Shown here piece by piece: positions 26,126-34,833 of a stretch of 64,000 nt of DNA. The first letter of the stretch is position 1; every line of letters begins with the position of its first letter. Below the pieces are notes generated by a model that was given only the letters and a program-made list of their open reading frames with translations, made no database searches and was not told where the DNA came from. Made by a program: the position numbers and the translations under genes. Source of the DNA: Actinopolyspora lacussalsi (GTDB lineage: Bacteria > Actinomycetota > Actinomycetes > Mycobacteriales > Pseudonocardiaceae); contig JAURUC010000001.1 of assembly GCA_030803735.1 (NCBI GenBank), positions 524,501 to 588,500 of the forward strand. Reading direction: 5' to 3'.

Positions 26126-29032
26126 ATGACGAGTTCGTCGAACCCCAACCGTGTGAACGCATCGGTCCGCGCGGGGCGTATCGACCGCACCCGCACGTTG
26201 AACGCCACCGTGGACGGACGTGAGATCCGCGGCAGGCCCGGCGACACGTTGGCCTCGGCCATGCTGGCCCACGGCGACATCGAGGTGGCCCCCTCGATCC
26301 AGCGGGGACGTCCGAGGGGTGTGTTCAGTGCCGACTGCACCGAACCCAACGCGCTGGTGCAGCTGCTCGACGGCGACTGTCCGGAACCCATGCTGCCCGC
26401 CACCGAGGTCGAACTCCGGGAAGGGCTGCGTGCCGAGACACTGTCCGGTGTCGGATGGTTGAGCCAACAGCGCGACACCGCCGGTTACGACAAGAAGTTC
26501 GTGCACACCGACGTCGTCGTGGTGGGAGCCGGTCCCTCCGGGATAGCGGCGAGCCTGACGGCCGCGCGGGGTGGCGCTCGGGTGATCCTTGTCGACCAGC
26601 ACCGCGAGCTCGGCGGCATGCTGCTGGACGGACAGGCCGACATCGCCGGACATCCGGCGACCGAATGGATCGGGCGTGCCGCGCGCGAACTCGCGGAGAA
26701 CGAACAGGTCCGGGTGCTGACCCGCTCCTCGGCACTCGGGTGCTACGACCACAACTACCTGCTCGTGGCCGAAAGTCGTACGGACCACATGGCCGTCCCG
26801 CCCCCCTCGATGAGTCGGCAGCGACTCTGGCACGTCAGGGCGAAGCAGGTGGTGCTCGCCACCGGAGCGCACGAACGCCCCGTGGTGTTCGCCGACAACG
26901 ACCGTCCCGGCGTGATGCTGGCCTCGGCGGTCCGCTCCTATCTCAACCGCTACGCCGTGCTGCCCGGCCGTGAGGCCATCGTCTTCACCACTTCGGACAG
27001 CGCGTACAGCACCGCGCTCGACCTGCTCGGTGCGGGAGCCCGTGTTCCGGCCATCGTGGACACCCGGCCCGAGCCGTCCGCGCGGCTGGTCGAACAGGTC
27101 CGTGCCGCCGGTGCCCACGTGGTGACCTCGGCGGCGGTGGTAGCCACCACCGGGCAGCACCGCATATCCGGTGTGCGGGTGTGTGGGCTCGACGCCGACG
27201 GTTCGCTCACGGGCTGGAGCAGCGAGTTCTCCTGCGACCTGTTGGCGGTCAGCGGTGGCTGGAATCCGGCGGTTCAGCTGTTCGCCCAGAGCGGGGGAGC
27301 GGTGCGTTGGGACCCCGTGGTGGCCGGCTTCGTGCCGCGGCAGGCCGGTGGGCGTTCCGCGAAAGTGGTGGGCTCGGCACGAGGGACCTATGATCTCGCT
27401 GGATGTCTCGCGCAGGGATTCGCGGCCGGGGCGGAAACCGCCACGCTCAGCGGGTTCCGCACCGCCCCGCCTCCCGTGCCGCAGGTCGACGGCGACCGCC
27501 AGGGCAGCAGGCCCCGGCCGGTATGGCTGGTTCCCGACGAATCGCGCCCTCCCGAACGCCGCACCGAGCACTTCGTGGACCTGCAACGCGACGCCACGGT
27601 GGCCGACATGTACCGCGCCACCGAGACCGGGATGCGTTCGGTGCAGCACGTCAAGCGCTACACCACCATCTCGACCGGGCTGGACCAGGGGAAGGGCTCC
27701 GGTGTCAACGCCGTCGGGGTCCTGGCGGAGATTCTCTCGGCGAACTCCCCCGGTGAGGTGGGAACCACCACCTTCCGCCCGCCCTACACGCCGGTGCCGC
27801 TCGCGCTGTTCGCCGGACGCACCCGGGGGGAACTCTACGATCCGGTGCGCACCACACCGATGCACCGCCAGCACGTCGAGGCGGGCGCGGTCTTCGAGGA
27901 CGTGGGCCAGTGGAAACGTGCCCGTTACTACCCGCGCGGTGACGAGGACATGCACGCGGCCGTGCTGCGCGAATGCGCGGCCGCGCGGACCGGAGTGGCT
28001 GTCCAGGACGTCAGCACGCTCGGGCGCATCGAGATCGTGGGGCCGGACGCGCCGGTGTTCCTCGACCGGATCTACACCAACGGGTTCGCGAAGCTGGCGG
28101 TCGGCAAGGCCCGGTACGGGATGATGTGCGGTGCGGACGGGATGGTGCTCGACGACGGCGTCTCGATGCGGTTGGCCGAGGACCGCTACCTGATGAGCAC
28201 CACCACCGGTGGTGCGGCGAAGGTGCTGGACTGGCTCGAGGAGTGGTTGCAGACCGAATGGCCCGAACTGGACGTCTACTGCACCTCGGTCACCGAGCAG
28301 TGGGCGGCCGTCGCGGTGGTCGGCCCGGACTCCCGCACGGTGGTGGGACGACTCGCCCCGGACCTCGACGTGTCGGCCGATTCCTTCGGGTTCATGCGGT
28401 TCCACGAGACGGTGCTCACCGGTGGGGTTCCCGCCAGGATCTCCCGGGTCTCGTTCTCGGGGGAGCTCGCCTTCGAGGTCAACGTCCCCCGCTGGTACGG
28501 ACAGGCGCTGTGGGAAGCCACCATGACGGCCGGATCCGACCTGGGCATCACCCCTTACGGAACCGAGACGATGCACGTGCTGCGCGCCGAGAAGGGATTC
28601 GTGATCGTCGGGCAGGACACCGACGGAACGGTCACTCCGGTGGACCTGGGAATGGACTGGGCCGTCTCCAAGCAGAAGGACTTCATCGGCAAGCGTTCGC
28701 TGAGCCGTCCCGACCTGGTGCGCGAGGACCGCAAACAGCTGGTCGGGCTGTTGCCCACCGACACCACGACACTGCTGCCGGAGGGGTCCCACCTGGTCGA
28801 GCCCGACGTGTCGAGGCAACCTCCCGTGCCGATGCTGGGACACGTCACCTCGAGTTACCACAGTGCCGCTCTGGAACGAACCTTCGCACTCGGTCTGATC
28901 AGCCGGGGACAGCAACGCCTCGGAGACGTGGTGTGCGTTCCGCTCGACGGTCGTGACGTCGAGGTGGAGATCACCAGCCCCGTGTTCTACGACCCGGAAG
29001 GAGTCCGACGTGACGGTCCCGCACAAGGTTGA
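26126..29032 (+). CDS. soxA: Sarcosine oxidase alpha subunit
   Basis: The 968-residue subunit binds NAD+ and folate and passes methylene to tetrahydrofolate. It opens with a 2Fe-2S-ferredoxin-like domain (VDGREIRGRPGDTLASAMLA), then the dinucleotide domain (VVVVGAGPSGIAASLTAARG, GAGPSG at 134-139) and a second nucleotide motif around YAVLPGREAIVFTTSDSAYS. The GcvT-like C-terminal third contains GVAVQDVSTLGRIEIVGPDA, MHVLRAEKGFVIVGQDTDGT and DFIGKRSL. It overlaps soxG by 23 bases. Confidence 0.96.
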   Translation: MTSSSNPNRVNASVRAGRIDRTRTLNATVDGREIRGRPGDTLASAMLAHGDIEVAPSIQRGRPRGVFSADCTEPNALVQLLDGDCPEPMLPATEVELREGLRAETLSGVGWLSQQRDTAGYDKKFVHTDVVVVGAGPSGIAASLTAARGGARVILVDQHRELGGMLLDGQADIAGHPATEWIGRAARELAENEQVRVLTRSSALGCYDHNYLLVAESRTDHMAVPPPSMSRQRLWHVRAKQVVLATGAHERPVVFADNDRPGVMLASAVRSYLNRYAVLPGREAIVFTTSDSAYSTALDLLGAGARVPAIVDTRPEPSARLVEQVRAAGAHVVTSAAVVATTGQHRISGVRVCGLDADGSLTGWSSEFSCDLLAVSGGWNPAVQLFAQSGGAVRWDPVVAGFVPRQAGGRSAKVVGSARGTYDLAGCLAQGFAAGAETATLSGFRTAPPPVPQVDGDRQGSRPRPVWLVPDESRPPERRTEHFVDLQRDATVADMYRATETGMRSVQHVKRYTTISTGLDQGKGSGVNAVGVLAEILSANSPGEVGTTTFRPPYTPVPLALFAGRTRGELYDPVRTTPMHRQHVEAGAVFEDVGQWKRARYYPRGDEDMHAAVLRECAAARTGVAVQDVSTLGRIEIVGPDAPVFLDRIYTNGFAKLAVGKARYGMMCGADGMVLDDGVSMRLAEDRYLMSTTTGGAAKVLDWLEEWLQTEWPELDVYCTSVTEQWAAVAVVGPDSRTVVGRLAPDLDVSADSFGFMRFHETVLTGGVPARISRVSFSGELAFEVNVPRWYGQALWEATMTAGSDLGITPYGTETMHVLRAEKGFVIVGQDTDGTVTPVDLGMDWAVSKQKDFIGKRSLSRPDLVREDRKQLVGLLPTDTTTLLPEGSHLVEPDVSRQPPVPMLGHVTSSYHSAALERTFALGLISRGQQRLGDVVCVPLDGRDVEVEITSPVFYDPEGVRRDGPAQG

Positions 29033-29645
29033 ATCCGAAACCGCCGCGACCGATGTCGGCACGGCGCCGCGGCACAGTCCGCTGGAACACCGTGCCGCCG
29101 AGTTCGAACGTCGCAGCGCGTCCGGTGCTCGCGGAGTTCGGTTGCGCGAGGAACCGTTCCTCACGCAGCTCGACCTCCGGACCCCGCCGGGCGGTTCCTC
29201 CGCCGCCTCGGTGGCCGAGGCATTGGGGCTCCCGCTGCCCGCGGCCAACAGGGTCACCGGTGACGAGCACGACGCGGTGCTGTGGTTGGGCCCCGACGAG
29301 TCGTTGATCGTGGCACCGGACGGGCGTGCCGAAAGTCTGCTGCGTACCGTCCGGGACGCACAGCGGGGCGGTTCCGGCTCCGTGGTGGACGTCTCGGCCA
29401 ATCGCACCACGCTGCGACTTTCCGGGCCGATGGCCCGTGAGGTGCTGGAGAAGCTGTGCTCGGTCGATCTGCACCCGCGTGCGTTCGGGCCCGGTGACTG
29501 CGCACAGACCCTGCTGGGACGGGTCGTCGTGGTGCTGTGGCAGCTGGACCACGAACCCGGCTACCGCGTCATGGTGCGCTGTTCCTTCGCCGAGTACCTC
29601 GCGGACCTGCTGTTGGACGCCATGGCCGAGTTCCTCGACGGTTGA
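29010..29645 (+). CDS. soxG: Sarcosine oxidase gamma subunit
   Basis: The 211-residue subunit has the SoxG pattern: LGLPLPAANRVTGDEHDAVL, then WLGPDESLIVAPDG, then VVDVSANRTTLRLSGPMARE and DLHPRAFGPGDCAQTLLGRV. A GTG start at 29010 inside the end of soxA is chosen because GGAAGGAG lies seven bases upstream; a start at 28953 would add a stretch that only mirrors soxA in another frame. It completes the alpha-beta-gamma-delta complex. Confidence 0.94.
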   Translation: MTVPHKVESETAATDVGTAPRHSPLEHRAAEFERRSASGARGVRLREEPFLTQLDLRTPPGGSSAASVAEALGLPLPAANRVTGDEHDAVLWLGPDESLIVAPDGRAESLLRTVRDAQRGGSGSVVDVSANRTTLRLSGPMAREVLEKLCSVDLHPRAFGPGDCAQTLLGRVVVVLWQLDHEPGYRVMVRCSFAEYLADLLLDAMAEFLDG

Positions 29646-29981
29646 CGGCAGTGACCCGGAGTGTTCACTTCCCGCCGATTTCGCCGAGTCCGATAGCTCT
29701 CGGTAGTCGTCCGGGCGATTCGCGGGCTTCCCGGGCTGTTACGGTCTGCGATACTGTAAACACGAGGTAGGGCCGATTCCGAGGTGGAAGCGGGCCCGGC
29801 CGCATGGTGGTGTCGCAGCCGGTGAACTCGCCGGTGCCGCCGGGTTCGCCACAGGGCGAGCGCTATGTTGCGTATAACGGAACCGCGCGCGGTTTGTCGG
29901 GCGACTGCCGGGAAAGTCGGGCGGTGGACCGACGAGGACGGTTGGTTCCGGCAATTGTCCCCGGACGGATACGGTTGAGTC
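29646..29981. other. Intergenic promoter region of the IclR gene
   Basis: This 336-base gap has no gene. It contains a pseudo-palindromic IclR-like site at 29868-29882 and a moderately AT-rich stretch near 29750-29770 that could hold a promoter. Confidence 0.5.
29868..29882. promoter_or_regulatory. Candidate IclR-family operator
   Basis: TTGCGTATAACGGAA follows the pattern TTnCGTnnnACGnAA, a dyad typical of IclR-family sites. It lies 100 bases upstream of the iclR-type start codon, consistent with autoregulation. Confidence 0.5.
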
Positions 29982-30773
29982 GTGAGTGAATCAGCGGACA
30001 CACGAGGCAGGGGATCGGGGGCGTTGGTCCAGTCGGTGGACCGTGCCGTGACGATCCTGGAGCTCGTGGCACGCAACGGCGAGGTTGGCATAACCGAGAT
30101 CGCCGGGGAACTGGGCGTGCACAAGTCCACCGCGTCGAGGCTGGTCAGTGTGTTGGAAACACGTGGCCTGGTGGAACAGCTCAAGGACAGGGGGAAGTAC
30201 GTCATCGGCTTCGGAGTGGTCCGGCTCGCCGGAGCCGCCACCGAGCGGATGGACCTGCCACGCCTCGGCGCACCGTACTGTGACTCGCTCGCCGCCGAGC
30301 TGGGCGAGACCGTCAACATCGCCATCCGGGACCACGACGTGGCGATCAACATCAGCCAGGCGCGCGGCACGGCCTCCGTCACCGCGCACAACTGGGTGGG
30401 GCAGCGGACACCGCTGCATGCCACTTCGAGCGGCAAGGTGCTGTTCGCGCACGCCCCGAACGAGGACCGGGAGGACCTGCTCGGTGAGGAACTGCAGCGC
30501 TACACGGCGCGAACCATCACCGATTCCGAGGAGCTCCGCAAGGAGTTCCAGGCCATCGAACGCGATGGTTACGCGACAAGCTACGAGGAACTCGAACTGG
30601 GGCTGAACGCGGCGGCGGTCGCCGTTTACAACCACAATGGCGGTGTCATCGCCGCGCTGAGTGCTTCCGGGCCGTCCTACCGATTCTCCCGCAGAAGGAT
30701 GCGTGAGCTCGTCGACGCGATGACGGTGGCTTCCAAGGAGCTCTCGGCCCAGCTCGGGTATCTCGAAACCTGA
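29982..30773 (+). CDS. IclR-family regulator of the sarcosine oxidase region
   Basis: The 263-residue protein has an N-terminal winged helix (ALVQSVDRAVTILELVARNG, then GVHKSTASRLVSVLETRGLV) and the C-terminal effector domain (LGETVNIAIRDHDVAINISQ, TPLHATSSGKVLFA, ELELGLNAAAVAVYNHNGGV). It begins with GTG at 29982. It follows soxG in the same direction but behind its own intergenic region, so it is probably a separate, self-regulated unit controlling the demethylation genes. Confidence 0.92.
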   Translation: MSESADTRGRGSGALVQSVDRAVTILELVARNGEVGITEIAGELGVHKSTASRLVSVLETRGLVEQLKDRGKYVIGFGVVRLAGAATERMDLPRLGAPYCDSLAAELGETVNIAIRDHDVAINISQARGTASVTAHNWVGQRTPLHATSSGKVLFAHAPNEDREDLLGEELQRYTARTITDSEELRKEFQAIERDGYATSYEELELGLNAAAVAVYNHNGGVIAALSASGPSYRFSRRRMRELVDAMTVASKELSAQLGYLET

Positions 30774-30878
30774 TCACTCCGCACCGGGACTACTCGATCC
30801 GGGTGGCGACCACGTTCGGCGCCCCGCGCTTCTTCCGGGGTCGCTGTGGCGCGGGCCGGTGCCGCGCCCGGGGATCGA

Positions 30879-31724
30879 TCATCCGGTGTACGTGCCGGAC
30901 GGCGAGCGTAGCGGCACCACCGCCACCGGGCGGTTCGCGTGGCGGCTCACTCCGATGATCGTGGATCCCGGGCCGTTTCGGGCGAGGTTTCCGTCGTCCC
31001 CGCGGCCCACGATCAGCAGCGCGGCGTTCTCGCTCGTCCTCGTGAGCACCGGAACCGGTTGACCGATCCGCACGCTTCGGCTGACTCGTACTTCCGGGTA
31101 CTTCTCGGCCCAGCCGTCCGAGCGTTCGGCCAGCGATCGCTCCAGTGCCTGTAGCGGGCCCTCCCCGTCGCGCGGGGAGAGCGGTATTCGCGAGGAATGC
31201 CCGTTGTCGGACTCGTGCCAGGACCGCACGATTTCGAGCCGCGGATCGTCGCGTGCGCTCGCCGCCTCGAAGGCGTACTGCAGCAGGGGAGCGCTGTCAG
31301 CGGTCTCGTCGACCCCGACCACGACGGGACCGTTCCACGAACCGCTCGTGCCGTTGGTCAGCACCACGGGACAGCGCGCTCGCCCGGCCACGGCGGCGCT
31401 TACCGAGCCGAGCGGATTCTCACCGAGTCCGCCGAGCACGAGCTCGCGCGCGTCGCGGGACTCCCGGATCAGGCATTCCACCGGATGCCCCGACGACACC
31501 CTGTTCACCACGCACAGTTGCGGTCGCAGTGTCCGGCAGCGCGCCGCCACTTCCTCGACCGTGCGGGCCGCGTAGTACTGGAGCGCCTCGTCCTCGTCGA
31601 CTATCACCAGACACAGCGCGGAATCGGTGCGGACGCATTCCTCGGACGCCCACAGCGCCGCTTGCAGCGCGGTTGTGGATCCGTCGACGCCTACCACGAT
31701 GTGTTGTTGGTCCGGTGACAACAT
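30879..31724 (-). CDS. Universal stress protein with two UspA domains
   Basis: The 281-residue tandem UspA protein has domain 1 beginning HIVVGVDGSTTALQAALWAS and domain 2 beginning GPVVVGVDETADSAPLLQYA. Each ends in a nucleotide-loop-like segment: VLGGLGENPLGSVSAAVAGR in the first, VGRGDDGNLARNGPGSTIIG in the second. Actinobacterial tandem USPs bind ATP and accumulate in stress, hypoxia or stationary phase. It is monocistronic. Confidence 0.92.
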   Translation of the reverse strand: MLSPDQQHIVVGVDGSTTALQAALWASEECVRTDSALCLVIVDEDEALQYYAARTVEEVAARCRTLRPQLCVVNRVSSGHPVECLIRESRDARELVLGGLGENPLGSVSAAVAGRARCPVVLTNGTSGSWNGPVVVGVDETADSAPLLQYAFEAASARDDPRLEIVRSWHESDNGHSSRIPLSPRDGEGPLQALERSLAERSDGWAEKYPEVRVSRSVRIGQPVPVLTRTSENAALLIVGRGDDGNLARNGPGSTIIGVSRHANRPVAVVPLRSPSGTYTG

Positions 31725-31857
31725 CTTCTCGCTCCGCTCGTGACGAACCGGTCTCCCCGTGTGGGAGGGGAGGAATGCTTACCGGTCAGACTGTTGTCCC
31801 CCGCGGGGAGCGGCAAGGGCCGAACGTCACCGGAACCGGCCGCCGACGGCGATCCGA

Positions 31858-33057
31858 CTACTGATCCCGCCGCGACCGGTGTTGATCCAGTTCGTCCCCG
31901 GGAATCACCGTGGTGTTCTGCTCGGAGTTCTCCGGTTCACCACCGCCACCCCCGTACTCCGCTCGGATCTCGGTGGCCTCCCATGACATCTCGTGCGCGT
32001 CGAGCACATCAGCCAGTCGACGTGCGAAGAGCGGCCGCTGTTCGTCGTCCTCGGGATGGCTCGCCTCGATCATGTGTTTGGCGAACAGCACACGAATGCT
32101 CGCGGGGTCCTGTCGTTCGTCGATTCCCGAGATCTCCGGCGGTGCCTCCCCGTCCGACGCGAAAGCCTGGGGCGCGAACCCGGTGCCGTTGACAGCGGTG
32201 TCCGAGGTGAAGAAACCGGTGGCGGGTACCCACTGCGCCGCTGCCGCACCGTGCCGCGCGGCTTCCTCCGGGCTGTGGGCCAGTGCCGACAGCTGGGACA
32301 GCGTGTCGACCAACCCCACCGCCTCCTCCAGCCGCTGCCTGGACACATCCTCCTGCGCGAGCCACCACACCACCGCGTTGGCGGTGTCCTTGAGCGCGTC
32401 GTTGGTCAGGTACTCGCGGAAACCTCGTTCTCCGTCGCGCCTGCGCTGCCGTATTTCCTCGTCCTTGGCGGCATCGTCGAGTGCGCGCAGCCGCTGTTCG
32501 TCGGTCTCCCGCAACGTCAGCGACACGTCCTGCGCCCAAGCCCGCAGGTGCCCGGCCGGATCCTGACGCATCGTCCCCAGCGCGTCCCGCAGCCGATGAG
32601 TGGTGATCCCGTGATCCAGCGCGCCGGTCTCCGCGGTCACCGCGCAGGCACGTCGATAGACCGCGTCCACCGCGATGGCCTGCTGTCGTTCCGGGGAGGG
32701 GCCCGCTGCTCCGGGAGCCGGAATCCAGTGCACCGTGGCCGACATCAGCAGCCGGTACTCCGGATGCTGCGTGGGTACCCACAGGCCCTCGACCTGGTGC
32801 GAAGGATGAGTGGAGGGTGTCTGCTCGGGTTGTTGCTCCTGGCGCTGTTCCTGCTGCTGCCGCATCTCCTCGCGGATGCGTTGTTCCTCGCGCCGCCCGC
32901 TGATCCGTCTGCCCAGCGGCTGTGGGGCCGCCGCCAGCGCCAACGCCAGCGGCAGCCACAGCCATACCGGCCATCCCGCGGTCAGCCCCAGCACCAACGG
33001 GACGATCGCGGCCACCACACCGAGCGCGCCGAGCAGTGCCTTTTCCTCACCGGTCAT
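31858..33057 (-). CDS. Membrane-anchored protein of unknown function
   Basis: I do not recognise a family. The 399-residue protein starts MTGEEKALLGALGVVAAIVP; two adjacent hydrophobic segments (about residues 8-45) form a membrane hairpin. A Gln/Glu/Arg-rich coiled linker follows (EEQRIREEMRQQQEQRQEQQ) and then a large soluble part with helices rich in Arg, Glu and Asp and a Gly/Glu tail (EYGGGGGEPENSEQN). The start at 33057 is chosen for its GAGGGGG site; the frame continues open to 33153. The hairpin plus long coiled region suggests a cytoplasmic domain tethered to the membrane. Confidence 0.75.
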   Translation of the reverse strand: MTGEEKALLGALGVVAAIVPLVLGLTAGWPVWLWLPLALALAAAPQPLGRRISGRREEQRIREEMRQQQEQRQEQQPEQTPSTHPSHQVEGLWVPTQHPEYRLLMSATVHWIPAPGAAGPSPERQQAIAVDAVYRRACAVTAETGALDHGITTHRLRDALGTMRQDPAGHLRAWAQDVSLTLRETDEQRLRALDDAAKDEEIRQRRRDGERGFREYLTNDALKDTANAVVWWLAQEDVSRQRLEEAVGLVDTLSQLSALAHSPEEAARHGAAAAQWVPATGFFTSDTAVNGTGFAPQAFASDGEAPPEISGIDERQDPASIRVLFAKHMIEASHPEDDEQRPLFARRLADVLDAHEMSWEATEIRAEYGGGGGEPENSEQNTTVIPGDELDQHRSRRDQ

Positions 33058-33405
33058 GACCGAGCCCCCTCGACGAGGTCGACTGCGCCGATACGGGCGC
33101 GCGAGCTCCGGTGCGGCCGGTGACCGGCGTAGTGACGCCGCCGTGGAGTCCATTACTCGTGCGGTTAAGGTGGTTGTCGGTGCCGACCGGGTGGCCGGAT
33201 CGCGCGCTCACGCCCCGTGCCTACCGGTTGGACCTGGCATCGGGGTACCGCCGTTGATCGAGTTCGCTCGAATGGAGCACCCCGCGATGACGGGATCGTT
33301 CCCGCGGCGCCCGGTGGGAAGCGTCCCTGAAGGCCGATGGATTCGTGACGACGGTTCGCCGCGCACCGGGGTTAGCCGCTCCGAGAGGGGCGACCGGTGT
33401 CCGGT

Positions 33406-34527
33406 TCAGTCGCCCCACACCTCACGGGCGGTTTCGACGATCAGCCGCAGTTTCGCCGCCTGCTGTTCGATGTCCAGCGCGTTGCCCTCCTCGGTCGAGG
33501 CGAATCCGCACTGCGGCGAGAGGCAGAGCTGGTCGATGTCGATGTAGCGGGTGGCGTCCTCGATCCGCCGCTTCAGCGCGTCCTTGGACTCCAACTCACC
33601 GCGTTTGGTGGTGACCAGTCCGAGTACGACCACCTTGTCGTCGGGGACGAAGCGAAGTGGGGCGAAGCCTCCCGAACGTTCGTCGTCGAACTCCAGGAAG
33701 AAACCGTCCACGTCGAGCTCGTTGAACACCGCCTCGGCGACGAACTCGTAGCCGCCCTCGGCCACCCACGAGGAACGGAAGTTGCCCCGGCACATGTGCG
33801 TGGTCACCGCCATGTCGGCCGGACGCGCCGCGAGAGCCGCGTTCATCTGCTTGATGTTGCGCAGGTGCTGGTGTTCGGCGTCGTCGCCGCGCTCGGCCAG
33901 CTGGGCGCGTTGGGCCGGATCGTTGAGGTAGGCCAGACTGGTGTCGTCGAGCTGGAGGTACTTGCAGCCCTTGGCGCCCATGGCCCGGATCTGGTCGGCG
34001 TAGGCGGCCGAGAGGTCGTCCCAGAACCGCTCGATGTCCGGGTACACCTCCGGACTGATCGCCGCGGGGCCGCCCCGGTAGTGGACCATGCTCGGCGAGG
34101 GCATCGTCAGCTTGGGGGTGGCGGTGCTGACCTGACTGGCCAGGTATGCGAAGTCCTCGCCGAAGATCGGTTCCCCGAGCCGGATCCTCCCGTCGATCCG
34201 GGTGGCGGAGGGAGCGAACTCGATGTCGCCCGCTTCGTTGTGGAACCGCACGGACATCGTGGAGTCGCTGGCGTTGATGCCGTCCAACTTGTAGATGAAG
34301 TCCATGTGCCACGTGGAGCGGCGGAACTCACCGTCGGTCGCGGTGGAAAGCCCGATGTCCTCCTGCATGGCCACCACCTCGCGCACCGCGCGGTCCTCGG
34401 TTTCGCGCAGCGCCTCGGCGGACAGCTCGCCCGCCGCGAACTTCTCGCGTGCCGAGTGCAGGTACGAGGGGCGCAGCAGGCTGCCCACGTGGTCGGCCCG
34501 GTAGGGCGGGAAAGAACGTCGCGTCAT
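33406..34527 (-). CDS. MetE-like zinc methyltransferase (YxjG/YxjH type)
   Basis: The 373-residue protein corresponds to only the catalytic C-terminal barrel of cobalamin-independent methionine synthase. Zinc ligands are seen in VTTHMCRGNF (His244, Cys246) and CLSPQCGFAS near residue 346; the start RADHVGSLLRPSYL is also typical. Members move a methyl group to homocysteine or a related thiol from donors other than polyglutamyl methyl-THF. Its own divergent IclR gene and palindromic operator show dedicated control. Nearness to the demethylation cluster makes a methylated osmolyte a possible donor, but this is inference. Confidence 0.88.
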   Translation of the reverse strand: MTRRSFPPYRADHVGSLLRPSYLHSAREKFAAGELSAEALRETEDRAVREVVAMQEDIGLSTATDGEFRRSTWHMDFIYKLDGINASDSTMSVRFHNEAGDIEFAPSATRIDGRIRLGEPIFGEDFAYLASQVSTATPKLTMPSPSMVHYRGGPAAISPEVYPDIERFWDDLSAAYADQIRAMGAKGCKYLQLDDTSLAYLNDPAQRAQLAERGDDAEHQHLRNIKQMNAALAARPADMAVTTHMCRGNFRSSWVAEGGYEFVAEAVFNELDVDGFFLEFDDERSGGFAPLRFVPDDKVVVLGLVTTKRGELESKDALKRRIEDATRYIDIDQLCLSPQCGFASTEEGNALDIEQQAAKLRLIVETAREVWGD

Positions 34528-34833
34528 GACCGTGACAGTAGGGCACCTTCTGTGCGACTTGTTGGTCGCGGAAAAGGAAGAAGTCGCTGCGCAGCTGTTC
34601 CGTCCTCGACGGATGTGCCTAACCCCGGAATTCCCGCGATTCCGTTTCCGTTGAACGGAAAACCCGGTTTCGTGGCGGAGTGATCCGGATCATCCTGGGA
34701 AGGATGTTCGATTCCGGGGAAGCACGGTGATCCCCGGCGAAGATCCCGGTGGGTTGGTTCGGGGGCGGTGATACCCAAGAGTCCGTGAGGGCGACGGTCT
34801 CGTCGCACTCGAACCGAGTACCGGGAGCGTGGT
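34528..34833. other. Divergent promoter region
   Basis: This 306-base gap between the MetE-like gene and the divergent iclR gene holds the 17-bp palindrome at 34645-34661 in its middle and no reading frame worth annotating. Confidence 0.5.
34645..34661. promoter_or_regulatory. IclR-type operator, perfect 17-bp palindrome
   Basis: TTTCCGTTGAACGGAAA is a perfect dyad (8-bp arms around a single G) midway between the divergent MetE-like and iclR genes. The form matches IclR-family binding sites. Confidence 0.75.

Noticed and set aside
25640..29410. 1256-codon open frame on the minus strand opposite the sarcosine oxidase genes
   Set aside because: It mirrors soxB/soxD/soxA/soxG; high third-position GC keeps the antisense frame open, and the translation is His/Arg/Gly-rich with no family resemblance.
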